A DNA stretch of 18,227 nucleotides, taken from positions 1 to 18,227 of the forward strand of contig JAEZDR010000174.1 of assembly GCA_023433265.1 (NCBI GenBank), read 5' to 3'. Each line of letters opens with the position of its first letter. Positions within the stretch are counted from its first letter, which is position 1. The translations under genes were made by a program, and so were the position numbers. The notes beneath the pieces were generated by a model. The model searched no databases, had not been told where the DNA came from, and worked only from the letters and a program-made list of their open reading frames with translations. Positions 7,597 to 14,838 of the stretch are shown here, piece by piece. Source of the DNA: Bacteroidota bacterium. GTDB taxonomy: Bacteria > Bacteroidota > Bacteroidia > Chitinophagales > Chitinophagaceae.

Positions 7597-10266
7597 CTAT
7601 TCTAAAACAGGACGTAGCCACTTCTCTGCTTCAGATGCTTCCATTCCTTTACGCTGGGTGTAATTCAATAGCTGGTCCTGCTGTATTCTTCCAATCCCGA
7701 AATAATGGCTCTGCGGATGAGCAAGGTACCAGCCACATACTGAAGCGGGTGGATTCATAGCAAGGCTTTCCGTGAGGGTGATTCCTGTATTTGCTGTTAC
7801 GTCCAACAATTCAAACAGCTTAATTTTTTCAGTATGGTCAGGGCAAGCAGGATAACCTGGAGCAGGGCGGATACCCTGGTACTGTTCTTTAATCAACTCT
7901 TCGTTCGACAGCTTCTCGTCCCTGTTATATTCCCAATATTCTTTACGCACCTTAGCATGCAGGCATTCGGCAAAAGCTTCCACCAACCTGTCGCCCAGCA
8001 CCTGCACAAGTATTTTGTTATAATCGTCGTGATCTGCTTCAAAACGTTTCCGGTGTTCTTCTACGCCCTGGATAGTTACTGCAAAAGCTCCAATGTAATC
8101 ACTACCCTCTCCTGCTGGTTTGATGAAGTCAGCCAATGATGCGTTCGCCTGCCCCTTCGCCTTCTTCACCTGTTGCCGCAGAAACTCCAGTTTTACCTGG
8201 CCTGCCTCTGCCTCCACGGTCACTGTATCAGCTCCATCGCTGGAGGCAGGCCATATTCCTATGACACCATTGGCTGTAAACCATTTTTCACTAGCAATCC
8301 GTTGGAGCATTTGCTCGGCATCTACTTTTAGCTTTCTTGCTTCAGCACCATAGACGGCGTCTTCCAATACGGCTGGATAACGCCCGGGCATTTCCCATGC
8401 GATGAAGAACGGGCCCCAATCGATGTAAGAAGCAATGGTAGCAAGATCATAATCTTTAAGTACTGTAATGCCTGGCTTTGCCGGTGGAACCGGTTGATAA
8501 TTTTCCCAATCAACAACCGTTTTATTGGAGACAGCCTCCCTGTAACTAATGTATTCTTTTGCCGATTGCCTGCTGCCAAACCCCACCCGCAGTTCATCAT
8601 ATTCTTTATCAATTGCAGTAAGAAAGGCAGGCTTGTTTTCATTCAATAAGTTACCGGCCACCGTTACACAACGCGAAGCATCTAATACGTGAACAACCCC
8701 TTCGGTGTAATGCTGCGCAATCTTTACTGCGGTATGCATGCGACTTGTTGTTGCACCGCCAATGAGCAAAGGCTGTTTCATTTGCCTGCGTTGCATTTCC
8801 TTCGCCACATGCACCATTTCGTCGAGTGATGGAGTTATAAGCCCGCTCAAACCAATGATTTGTACATCGTGTTTCACTGCTTCATCTAATATCCTGTCTG
8901 CAGGAACCATTACCCCAAGGTCAATAATCTCGTAGCCATTGCATGCAAGTACAACTCCAACAATATTTTTCCCGATGTCATGCACGTCGCCCTTAACCGT
9001 AGCAAGCAGTATTTTGGGAGCGCTACCTTGTTTAGCCTGTGGATTGCTTAGTTTCTCCTGTTCTATATATGGAGTAAGTATAGCAACTGCTTTCTTCATG
9101 ACCCGTGCGCTCTTTACTACCTGCGGCAAAAACATCTTGCCCGCGCCAAAGAGATCGCCCACTACGTTCATACCATCCATCAGAGGACCTTCAATAACAT
9201 CCAGGGGACGGGGATACTTTTTACGTGCTTCTTCTGTATCCTCATCTATATAATCAGTGATGCCGTTTACCAAAGCATGTGTAAGACGATCCTGCACCGA
9301 AGTGTGACGCCATGCATCGTCTTTCTTTACTTCCTTCCCTTTTGCTTTTACAGTATCGGCAAAGGTTACAAGGCGCTCGGTAGCATCCGGACGCCGGTTA
9401 AGTACCACATCTTCACATAACTCCTTAAGCTCAGGTTCTATTTCATCATATACCTGCAACTGTCCGGCGTTAACGATGCCCATATCCATGCCTGCCTGTA
9501 TGGCGTGGTAAAGAAATACGGCATGCATGGCCTCCCTTACATGGTCGTTACCACGAAAAGAGAACGAAATATTACTAACACCACCACTTATTTTAGTGAG
9601 TGGCATCTTTTGCTTGATGCGTCTAGTAGCTTCAATAAAATCGATAGCGTAATTATTGTGTTCTTCTATACCGGTCGCGATAGCAAAAATGTTAGGATCG
9701 AAAATGATATCTTCCGGAGAGAAGCCAACTTCAAGGGTAAGGATATTATAGGCACGTTCGCAAATAGATACCCGGCGATCGAGCGTATCCGCCTGTCCTT
9801 GTTCATCAAATGCCATAACAATAACTGCGGCGCCGTAGGAAAGACATTTGAAGGCCTGTTCTTTAAACTTTTCTTCACCTTCTTTTAGTGAAATAGAATT
9901 AACGATACACTTTCCCTGAATGCATTTAAGCCCTGCTTCTATAATTTCGAACTTACTGCTGTCGAGCATGATAGGGATGCGCGCAATATCGGGCTCGCTT
10001 TGCAGGAGGTTTACATACGTAGTCATGGCCTGTACACCATCGAGAAGTGCATCATCCATATTTATATCAAGTACCTGCGCGCCGCTTTCTACTTGCTGAC
10101 GCGCAACACTCAACGCTTCTTCGTATTTATTCTCCCGCACGAGGCGTGCGAACTTTTTTGATCCGGTTACATTGGTTCGTTCGCCCACATTGACGAAGTT
10201 AGATTCAGGACGTACGACGAGTGGCTCAAGGCCGCTAAGACGTAAAAAAGGTTTGATGGTTGACAT
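7597..10266 (-). CDS. metH: Methionine synthase, folate/cobalamin/SAM-reactivation part (split MetH, C-terminal subunit)
   Basis: An 889-residue protein corresponding to E. coli MetH from the linker after the homocysteine domain to the end. Domains in order: pterin (methyl-THF) binding about 20-290 (NVGERTNVTGS, MAFDEQGQAD); B12 helical cap about 330-410 (EGPLMDGMNVVGDLFG); Rossmann B12 domain with GDVHDIGKNIVG, H429 being the cobalt ligand, and GLSGLITPSLDEM; reductive-activation domain about 600-889 with QGIRPAPGYP (SAM binding) and ASVCGWY. It begins at LRLSGLEPL, which matches the E. coli linker CRLSGLEPL. It lacks the homocysteine/zinc domain, supplied by the gene 5 bases upstream. The product transfers methyl from 5-methyl-THF via cobalamin to homocysteine in the cytoplasm. 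No SD is visible before its ATG, so coupled translation is likely. Confidence 0.95.
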   Translation of the reverse strand: MSTIKPFLRLSGLEPLVVRPESNFVNVGERTNVTGSKKFARLVRENKYEEALSVARQQVESGAQVLDINMDDALLDGVQAMTTYVNLLQSEPDIARIPIMLDSSKFEIIEAGLKCIQGKCIVNSISLKEGEEKFKEQAFKCLSYGAAVIVMAFDEQGQADTLDRRVSICERAYNILTLEVGFSPEDIIFDPNIFAIATGIEEHNNYAIDFIEATRRIKQKMPLTKISGGVSNISFSFRGNDHVREAMHAVFLYHAIQAGMDMGIVNAGQLQVYDEIEPELKELCEDVVLNRRPDATERLVTFADTVKAKGKEVKKDDAWRHTSVQDRLTHALVNGITDYIDEDTEEARKKYPRPLDVIEGPLMDGMNVVGDLFGAGKMFLPQVVKSARVMKKAVAILTPYIEQEKLSNPQAKQGSAPKILLATVKGDVHDIGKNIVGVVLACNGYEIIDLGVMVPADRILDEAVKHDVQIIGLSGLITPSLDEMVHVAKEMQRRQMKQPLLIGGATTSRMHTAVKIAQHYTEGVVHVLDASRCVTVAGNLLNENKPAFLTAIDKEYDELRVGFGSRQSAKEYISYREAVSNKTVVDWENYQPVPPAKPGITVLKDYDLATIASYIDWGPFFIAWEMPGRYPAVLEDAVYGAEARKLKVDAEQMLQRIASEKWFTANGVIGIWPASSDGADTVTVEAEAGQVKLEFLRQQVKKAKGQANASLADFIKPAGEGSDYIGAFAVTIQGVEEHRKRFEADHDDYNKILVQVLGDRLVEAFAECLHAKVRKEYWEYNRDEKLSNEELIKEQYQGIRPAPGYPACPDHTEKIKLFELLDVTANTGITLTESLAMNPPASVCGWYLAHPQSHYFGIGRIQQDQLLNYTQRKGMEASEAEKWLRPVLE

Positions 10267-10271
10267 GGTAC

Positions 10272-11291
10272 TTATGCTAATTCAACTTCTACTATTGGTA
10301 ACGGACGTGGTTTGATGCTGCTAACATGTTCCGCAATGTGGCGGATGTGATCGGGGGTTGTTCCGCAACAACCGCCAACAATGTTTACAAATCCTTCGCT
10401 GGCCCATTCTTCCAGGAAGTGGGCAGTTTCTTTTGGATGTTCATCGTACTCGCCCATGGCATTTGGAAGGCCGGCATTGGGATAAGCAGATGTGTAGCAG
10501 GCTGCAATGCTACTGAGTTCTTCTATGTGCGGGCGCATTTGTGCAGCGCCTAAAGCGCAATTAAGGCCAATACTAAGCGGCCGGGCATGCTTAACTGAAA
10601 TATAAAACGCTTCGAGTGTTTGCCCGCTTAAGGTTCTGCCGCTGGCGTCTGTAATTGTTCCAGAAATCATAATAGGCAGCTCCTGCATATTATGGTCGTG
10701 GAAGAATTGTTTGATGGCGAAAATAGCTGCCTTTGCATTAAGCGTATCGAAGATGGTTTCTATAAGAAGGACATCTACACCACCTTCTACAAGTGCCTGT
10801 ACTTGTTCGTAATAAGCTTGCTTTACTTCATCAAAACTTACTGCCCTGTAGCCCGGATTGTTTACATCAGGCGATAGGGATAAAGTTTTATTCATGGGCC
10901 CTATGGCACCTGCCACAAACCTCGGCTTTGAAGGATTGGCAGCGGTAAACTCATCAGCCGCTTTCCGGGCAATACTTGCCGCAGCAAGGTTGATGTCCCT
11001 TGCTAATGCCTGCATCTCGTAATCGGCAAGGGAAATTCTTTGTGCATTGAAAGTATTGGTCTCAATGATATCTGCCCCTGCCTGCAGGTACTGCTTGTGA
11101 ATGTTTTCAATTACGTCAGGTCGTGTAAGGCAAAGCAGGTCGTTATTTCCTTTTACATCGCACTGCCAATTGGCAAAATGCTGACCGCGATAATCCGGCT
11201 CCTCAAGATTGAAGCGCTGGATCATGGTGCCCATGGCACCGTCTATAACAAGGATGCGCTCCTGTAAACATTGTTGTATCGACTTTTTCAT
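10272..11291 (-). CDS. metH: Methionine synthase, homocysteine S-methyltransferase part (split MetH, N-terminal subunit)
   Basis: A 339-residue homocysteine-binding barrel. Key motifs are ILVIDGAMGTMIQ at the start, ETNTFNAQ, GAIGPMNKTLSLSPD, and the zinc cysteines C245 (GLNCALG) and C308/C309 (GGCCGTTPDHI). It ends at IKPRPLPIVEVELA, matching the E. coli MetH linker just before the pterin domain. Added to the 889-residue neighbour it gives about the length of one full E. coli MetH (1227). It should activate homocysteine as the zinc thiolate and work as a complex with the downstream subunit. A stand-alone SAM- or betaine-dependent methyltransferase is less likely because of the adjacency and the MetH-specific motifs. 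An SD-like AAGGGG lies 9 bases before the ATG. Confidence 0.93.
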   Translation of the reverse strand: MKKSIQQCLQERILVIDGAMGTMIQRFNLEEPDYRGQHFANWQCDVKGNNDLLCLTRPDVIENIHKQYLQAGADIIETNTFNAQRISLADYEMQALARDINLAAASIARKAADEFTAANPSKPRFVAGAIGPMNKTLSLSPDVNNPGYRAVSFDEVKQAYYEQVQALVEGGVDVLLIETIFDTLNAKAAIFAIKQFFHDHNMQELPIMISGTITDASGRTLSGQTLEAFYISVKHARPLSIGLNCALGAAQMRPHIEELSSIAACYTSAYPNAGLPNAMGEYDEHPKETAHFLEEWASEGFVNIVGGCCGTTPDHIRHIAEHVSSIKPRPLPIVEVELA

Positions 11292-11305
11292 GTTGTTTCC
11301 CCTTG

Positions 11306-11327
11306 CGGCATTCTTTTACAATTGCCG
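11306..11327 (-). promoter_or_regulatory. Hairpin next to the metH ribosome-binding site
   Basis: CGGCA (11306-11310) and TGCCG (11323-11327) form a 5-bp stem with a 12-base loop. On the minus strand the stem ends 2 bases before the SD-like AAGGGG of the first metH gene, so it could affect ribosome access. It is short, so chance pairing is possible. Confidence 0.35.
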
Positions 11328-11343
11328 TTTTATATTGACTTAC

Positions 11344-11403
11344 ACAGTACTATAAACGAGGAAACTTTGAAAGGTGAGGTTTCTGTTCGTTTATTAGTTC
11401 TGT
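11344..11403 (-). ncRNA. Candidate structured metH leader RNA element (long imperfect hairpin)
   Basis: On the minus strand a 60-base element folds as ACAG-A-ACT-A-ATAAACGA paired with TCGTTTAT-AGT-A-CTGT (one mismatch, one bulge). An internal loop follows, then GAAAC/GTTTC closing a 13-base loop. It lies between a candidate -7 box (11445-11452) and the metH start. A weaker hairpin CAGGC/GCCTG (11412-11416 with 11435-11439) precedes it. The loop of that hairpin (11422-11428) is complementary over 7 bases to an arm of this one (11389-11395), so the two folds can compete. I see no SAM-I, SAM-II or cobalamin riboswitch signature. Caution: on the plus strand the hairpin is followed by TTTTTT, so it might instead be a terminator of antisense transcripts. 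Confidence 0.4.
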
Positions 11404-11444
11404 TTTTTGAGCAGGCTGAACAATAAACAAATCCGCCTGTGGCG

Positions 11445-11452
11445 CAAATATA
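11445..11452 (-). promoter_or_regulatory. Candidate -7 element for the metH operon
   Basis: The minus strand reads TATATTTG, matching TAnnTTTG exactly. It shares the 11-base context CCTATATTTGC with the miaB promoter. A start a few bases downstream would give a leader of about 150 bases. No clear -33 box was seen. Confidence 0.45.
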
Positions 11453-11634
11453 GGCAACCAAATGGAAAGTGAGAAGCATGAACACCCGGATGAATAAGAC
11501 ATTGGCTTGAATGGGTGTTGTAACGAGGTTCGTATGGATTAACGACGCAGTTGCTACGGTGTTGCTACGGATTTAGCTCGGTACAACACCGCTAGCCATA
11601 CCCTATGTTAGGGGGTATGGTGCCAGAATAGGTT

Positions 11635-12519
11635 CTATTTGGAGCGTTTGAGAGAAAATACACGCGAAATGGTGAAACCAAAATGAATATCGCCATTGCC
11701 CCAGGTGCCATCGGTTTCTGCTATGAATGTGCGCTCCGTTATACCAGTGGAGTTCGTAAAGTTAAGTTGGAATACGTGTCCCCCTGTTTCAATATCAAAC
11801 CCGACGGATAAAGAGTTTTGTGTGCCCGGCATTTGATTGATTTGCGGATAGTATTCTGCATTAAGCGTTACTCGTGGAGACAGTCTTAGTGCACCGCCAA
11901 CACCAACAGAGAAGTAGTCGTTCTTCATAGTGGAAAGCGGAACAATATTATAGTGAATCATTGTGGGCGTTAGTTGCAGAGACAAAGCCTTTCCAAATTT
12001 CCTGGCAATCATAAGCTGATGGACAAAGCTCCATTTATCGCTCGCCCTTGCTTTAACTCCGGGTGCCGGGTCAGGCTCCCGGACCGTTCTTACGTTAGCA
12101 GAAGTGAGCAGGGATAGAGAAAGTGGTATATTCTTCTTACCTGTAGACTGTTTTAGCACGCTATACTTGATGAATCCATCGTACTGCTTTTGGAAGGTAG
12201 ACCTGCCAATGCCCACCGTTAACCGGGGAATGATACCATAGTCCAGACCCATGCGCATAGAAGCATTGTCCAGGCCAAACAGGTCGTAAGATCCCTGGTT
12301 GAGGCGGCCAAAGCGGTGTGAAATACGCAAGTCGAGAATGCCGGCTTGTGTGTTTTCTACTGAATGACCGTTGATTATGCGGCTGGTCTTAAATGTACTT
12401 ACATAGGTGGTGGCTTCTGCCGCATTGCCCGCATCGAGCAAACTATCAAGGTTTGTTTCCTGCGAAAGAACCCACACGGGTGTATAGACAATAAAGAGTA
12501 GTAATAAAGACTTCTTCAT
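11635..12519 (-). CDS. DUF5777 family beta-barrel outer-membrane protein
   Basis: A 294-residue exported protein with signal peptide 1-19 (cleavage about VLS-QE). The rest is alternating amphipathic strands ending in an aromatic C-terminal strand (GDIHFGFTISRVFSL), as in outer-membrane barrels. The family-typical stretches are TFKTSRIINGHSVEN, LDLRISHRFGRLNQG, LFGLDNASMRMGLDYGI and GFDIETGGHVFQLNFTNS, which I recognise from DUF5777 proteins of other Bacteroidetes. The function of the family is unknown to me; a pore, or an outer-membrane partner of the upstream periplasmic proteins, is inference. It is the last gene of a four-gene minus-strand operon and starts 28 bases after the YceI gene. 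Confidence 0.85.
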   Translation of the reverse strand: MKKSLLLLFIVYTPVWVLSQETNLDSLLDAGNAAEATTYVSTFKTSRIINGHSVENTQAGILDLRISHRFGRLNQGSYDLFGLDNASMRMGLDYGIIPRLTVGIGRSTFQKQYDGFIKYSVLKQSTGKKNIPLSLSLLTSANVRTVREPDPAPGVKARASDKWSFVHQLMIARKFGKALSLQLTPTMIHYNIVPLSTMKNDYFSVGVGGALRLSPRVTLNAEYYPQINQMPGTQNSLSVGFDIETGGHVFQLNFTNSTGITERTFIAETDGTWGNGDIHFGFTISRVFSLKRSK

Positions 12520-12547
12520 CAGAAATTATGAGGGGTGTTTGGTGTTG

Positions 12548-13102
12548 CTAATTAATGGGATCGTATTGGCAGTTGACAGTTATCTCAATTTCTTCCGCAA
12601 TTTTGGACTGAACAAAGGCTTTACCCATGATATTAAACTGCTTGCGAGGCACTTTAAAAGTGGATACCGCGTTGAGTTTGTTGCCTGCCACCGTGATGGT
12701 TCCAGGGGCCGTAACAGGTTTTGTTACCCCTTTGATGGTAAGATCGCCGGATACCACAACTTTATAAGTACCGTCTTTTTGCAGGTTGACGGAGGACATG
12801 TCAGCTATCTTCCCTTTAAACGATGCCCGTGGGTGCTGGCTGCTGTTCATGTATTCCTCCTGGTTAAAATGCTCTTCCATGGCGGCAAGCTTGAACCTAA
12901 AGCCTCGAATAGCCACCTTGAATTCCATGTCGCCTGTAGCTGCATTAATGGTGCTTGCCACTTCATTGTTCGTCGCCTTTATATCTTCCACCGGAGTGTG
13001 GGAATAAAAAGTGATTTTACCGTTTCGTGTAAGGTATTTCTGCGCTGTGGCTTGCGGTGCCAGCGAGCAAATGAGTAATAGGAAGCAAAGAAGTTTTATC
13101 AT
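12548..13102 (-). CDS. YceI family periplasmic protein
   Basis: A 184-residue protein with signal peptide 1-20 (ATA-QK). The mature part is a lipocalin-like YceI barrel: GKITFYSHTPVEDIKATN, then FKVAIRGFRF, HFNQEEYMNSSQHPRASFKG, SGDLTIKGVTKPVT and FKVPRKQFNIMGKAFV, which are the usual YceI landmarks. YceI proteins bind long amphiphiles such as isoprenoid quinones or fatty-acid derivatives in the periplasm; which ligand applies here cannot be read from sequence. It lies 12 bases after the haem lipoprotein gene and 28 before the barrel gene. The order suggests a periplasmic carrier acting between a membrane-bound redox protein and the outer membrane. Confidence 0.93.
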   Translation of the reverse strand: MIKLLCFLLLICSLAPQATAQKYLTRNGKITFYSHTPVEDIKATNNEVASTINAATGDMEFKVAIRGFRFKLAAMEEHFNQEEYMNSSQHPRASFKGKIADMSSVNLQKDGTYKVVVSGDLTIKGVTKPVTAPGTITVAGNKLNAVSTFKVPRKQFNIMGKAFVQSKIAEEIEITVNCQYDPIN

Positions 13103-13114
13103 TTGAGGAATATT

Positions 13115-13492
13115 TTAATTGTTAGGAGCGCCTTCATTTATCCAGGCCTGGAACATGTTTATCTCACAATCAGTGAGCTTAGGCGCATTCTTAGGCATTG
13201 GACTGGTACCTGTATGAGTAATTGCCGGCATAAGCATGCCTCCCAGCGCAACCGATTTGAGCGTGTTGTAGTTGTCGAGCCTTATTCCTGCACCATTTAC
13301 CGCTGTTCCGCTATGGCAGGAGAAGCAATTTGTGGTAAGGATATGGTGCAGTTGCACGCTCAGTTTCACATCGGTCGTGTCGCAAGGGGGCGGGTTATGC
13401 TGCGGGTACACCAGGTCTGCCTTATCGTATTTACAGCTAAACACCAACAGGATTAAGCCTGCGAGGATAGAAAATATAATGCGTTTATTCAT
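13115..13492 (-). CDS. Mono-haem c-type cytochrome lipoprotein
   Basis: A 125-residue lipoprotein with lipobox VFSC, lipidated at C20. It has a single CXXCH haem-binding site, CFSCH (C56, C59, H60), and a probable distal ligand M99 in SPMPK near the C-terminus, with KLTDCEINMFQAWINEGAP as the final helix. This is the short 'planctomycete-type' cytochrome c layout common in Bacteroidetes. An extra cysteine, C37, precedes the haem site. It should be membrane-anchored on the periplasmic side and carry one electron. The spacing is 14 bases from the OB-fold gene and 12 to yceI, so it is co-transcribed. Its redox partner is not in the window. Confidence 0.9.
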   Translation of the reverse strand: MNKRIIFSILAGLILLVFSCKYDKADLVYPQHNPPPCDTTDVKLSVQLHHILTTNCFSCHSGTAVNGAGIRLDNYNTLKSVALGGMLMPAITHTGTSPMPKNAPKLTDCEINMFQAWINEGAPNN

Positions 13493-13506
13493 TGTATTGT
13501 ATTGCT

Positions 13507-13911
13507 TTAGTCTTTAACCAATATGCCGTCATTTACGATTACATCGCTTACCATGCCCCTGCAAATGCCTTTGAATTTGATAGTGGAGCCCTCCTGCACC
13601 ATAGGCGGCTTTTCTTTAAAAGTGCAGTTGATGCCATACATATCATCGGGCGTTTTTAGAATAACGACGGTTTTTCCTTCCTGGTTGGTATTTACTTCTG
13701 CAACCTTACCCGTGACGAGAAGAGCTTTATCGGCATACATAGCCGTAGCCTGACCTTCATCGGCCTGGAACTCGGCAAACAATTGCTCGGCAGTAATAGG
13801 CAAGGCATTTTCTTCAGCCACATCCCTGTGGGGTTTGTTCCAAACGAACCAGGCTACAACAGCCCCGCCGACCACTAAGAGGACGATAGCTATCAGGATT
13901 GTCTTCTTCAT
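13507..13911 (-). CDS. Membrane-anchored OB-fold (tRNA_anti-like) protein
   Basis: A 134-residue protein: an N-terminal membrane helix (3-24) followed by an OB-fold-like domain (about 38-134: ALLVTGKVAEVN, KTVVILKTPDDMYGINCTF, VQEGSTIKFKGICRGMVSDVIVNDG). This resembles the 'tRNA_anti-like' OB family of Bacteroidetes, which despite its name is usually exported. Cysteines C96 and C117 could form a disulphide outside the cytoplasm. An in-frame TTG at 13923 would add four residues; I prefer the ATG at 13911 because MKK directly before the helix is a normal anchor start. It is the first gene of the envelope operon. Its ligand is unknown. Confidence 0.8.
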   Translation of the reverse strand: MKKTILIAIVLLVVGGAVVAWFVWNKPHRDVAEENALPITAEQLFAEFQADEGQATAMYADKALLVTGKVAEVNTNQEGKTVVILKTPDDMYGINCTFKEKPPMVQEGSTIKFKGICRGMVSDVIVNDGILVKD

Positions 13912-14050
13912 GCGCTTTACCAATGCTTTTTACCGGGTGTAACCACTTTTGAGCAATACAATGCTACACCGGGCAATGGGTGGTATACCGGATATATACG
14001 AGCGGAAGAAAGAAAGTGTTGCCTCCACCCCCGGTTTTTTTTATAGGAAG

Positions 14051-14668
14051 TTATCCCTTTACGTATTGCTGGACCGGGAGACGGTTAGTAAGGCTGCGTG
14101 CGAGCGTCATTTCGTCCGCGTACTCCAATTCGCCACCGAAAGCAATACCGCGGGCAATCGTGGTGATCTTACAATGATGGGGTTGCAGCTTTTTCTGTAT
14201 GTAGTAAATGGTTGTGTCGCCCTGAATGTTTGGGCTGAGGGCGAATATTAGCTCTTCGGGCTGTTCGCTTTGCACCCTTGCCAGCAGGGGTTCTATGTTT
14301 AGCTGATCAGGACCTACGCCGTCGAGCGGTGATATCACTCCGCCCAACACATGGTAAGTGCCATTGAACTGCTGCGTGCTTTCAATTGCTATCACATCCT
14401 TTACATTCTCTACTACGCAAATGATGCTTTGGTTGCGGAAGGAGTTGGCACAGACGGAACAGATATCTCCATCGCTAATGTTGCAACAGCGGTTGCAAAA
14501 CTTGACCTCCTGCCTCAGTTTGGTGATGGTATCGCCGAAAAGCTGCACTTCTTCCTTTTCCTGCTTCAATAGGTGCAATACAAGCCTAAGTGCTGTTTTC
14601 TTACCAATGCCGGGCAGCTTTGAGAACTCTTTTACGGCATTTTCTAGCAAGGTGGAGGAAAGCTGCAT
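14051..14668 (-). CDS. recR: Recombination mediator protein RecR
   Basis: A 205-residue protein of full family length. It has the helix-hairpin-helix KLPGIGKKTALRLVLHLL (about 17-34), a C4 zinc finger C58-x2-C61 ... C70-x2-C73, and a Toprim domain (about 80-175: IICVVENVKDVIAIE, YHVLGGVISPLDGVGPDQL). The C-terminal part is TTIARGIAFGGELEYADEMTLARSL. With RecO (and RecF) it loads RecA on gapped single-stranded DNA in the cytoplasm. It is monocistronic; the neighbouring minus-strand genes are over 120 bases away on both sides. A TATCTTTG box ends 5 bases before its ATG. Confidence 0.97.
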   Translation of the reverse strand: MQLSSTLLENAVKEFSKLPGIGKKTALRLVLHLLKQEKEEVQLFGDTITKLRQEVKFCNRCCNISDGDICSVCANSFRNQSIICVVENVKDVIAIESTQQFNGTYHVLGGVISPLDGVGPDQLNIEPLLARVQSEQPEELIFALSPNIQGDTTIYYIQKKLQPHHCKITTIARGIAFGGELEYADEMTLARSLTNRLPVQQYVKG

Positions 14669-14673
14669 AGCTA

Positions 14674-14681
14674 CAAAGATA
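14674..14681 (-). promoter_or_regulatory. Candidate -7 element for recR
   Basis: The minus strand reads TATCTTTG, an exact TAnnTTTG match. It ends 5 bases before the ATG at 14668, implying a nearly leaderless mRNA. No clear -33 TTG was seen. Confidence 0.5.
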
Positions 14682-14838
14682 AAGGCCGGAGGGGCAGTTG
14701 GCTTATGTATGGGGCCGGTTTAACGCTTTTTAAAGGCGCTCTGCCACCGGTCTGGATCTATGAGCCAATTGATAGGCAATACGCCTACCCAATTGCAACT
14801 GCGATCTTTCCCATCCCTCTTCCCCCTTCCTATCTAAG

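Larger units (their letters stand above)
11292..11634. other. 343-base intergenic region with five or six inverted repeats
   Basis: This is the gap between the DUF5777 barrel stop and the metH start, with no credible ORF. The metH-proximal half holds the candidate promoter and leader hairpins. The distal half (11481-11620) holds three more inverted repeats: AACACCC/GGGTGTT (11481-11487 with 11513-11519), CGGTGTTG/CAACACCG (11557-11564 with 11584-11591) and CCATACCC/GGGTATGG (11596-11603 with 11613-11620). It also has a tandem GTTGCTACGG (11550-11559 and 11561-11570). None has a T-run on the minus strand, so none is a textbook terminator, although the last lies 14 bases after the barrel gene. 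Confidence 0.6.

Noticed and set aside
9505..9888. A 127-codon plus-strand open frame inside metH.
   Set aside because: Antisense to conserved MetH pterin-domain sequence; low-complexity translation without domain signals.
10264..10281. A sequencing frameshift as the cause of the metH split.
   Set aside because: Stop and start are cleanly spaced, the ATG sits exactly at the domain linker, and the downstream frame meets a stop a few codons upstream. I recall two-gene metH in other Bacteroidetes. Reads would still be needed to exclude an indel.
11292..11460. A known SAM-I, SAM-II or cobalamin riboswitch before metH.
   Set aside because: None of the conserved boxes of these classes could be found by eye; only generic hairpins are supported.
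12539..13078. A 179-codon plus-strand open frame.
   Set aside because: It lies wholly antisense to the YceI gene, whose product is clearly recognisable, and has no protein-like motifs.
13912..13923. TTG at 13923 as start of the OB-fold protein.
   Set aside because: Adds only four residues before MKK and the membrane helix; the ATG at 13911 is the more natural start.
13933..13970. GTGTA/TACAC-type inverted repeat upstream of the OB-fold gene as an operator.
   Set aside because: Pairing is broken by a mismatch next to a 6-bp core and the spacing is long; not distinguishable from chance.
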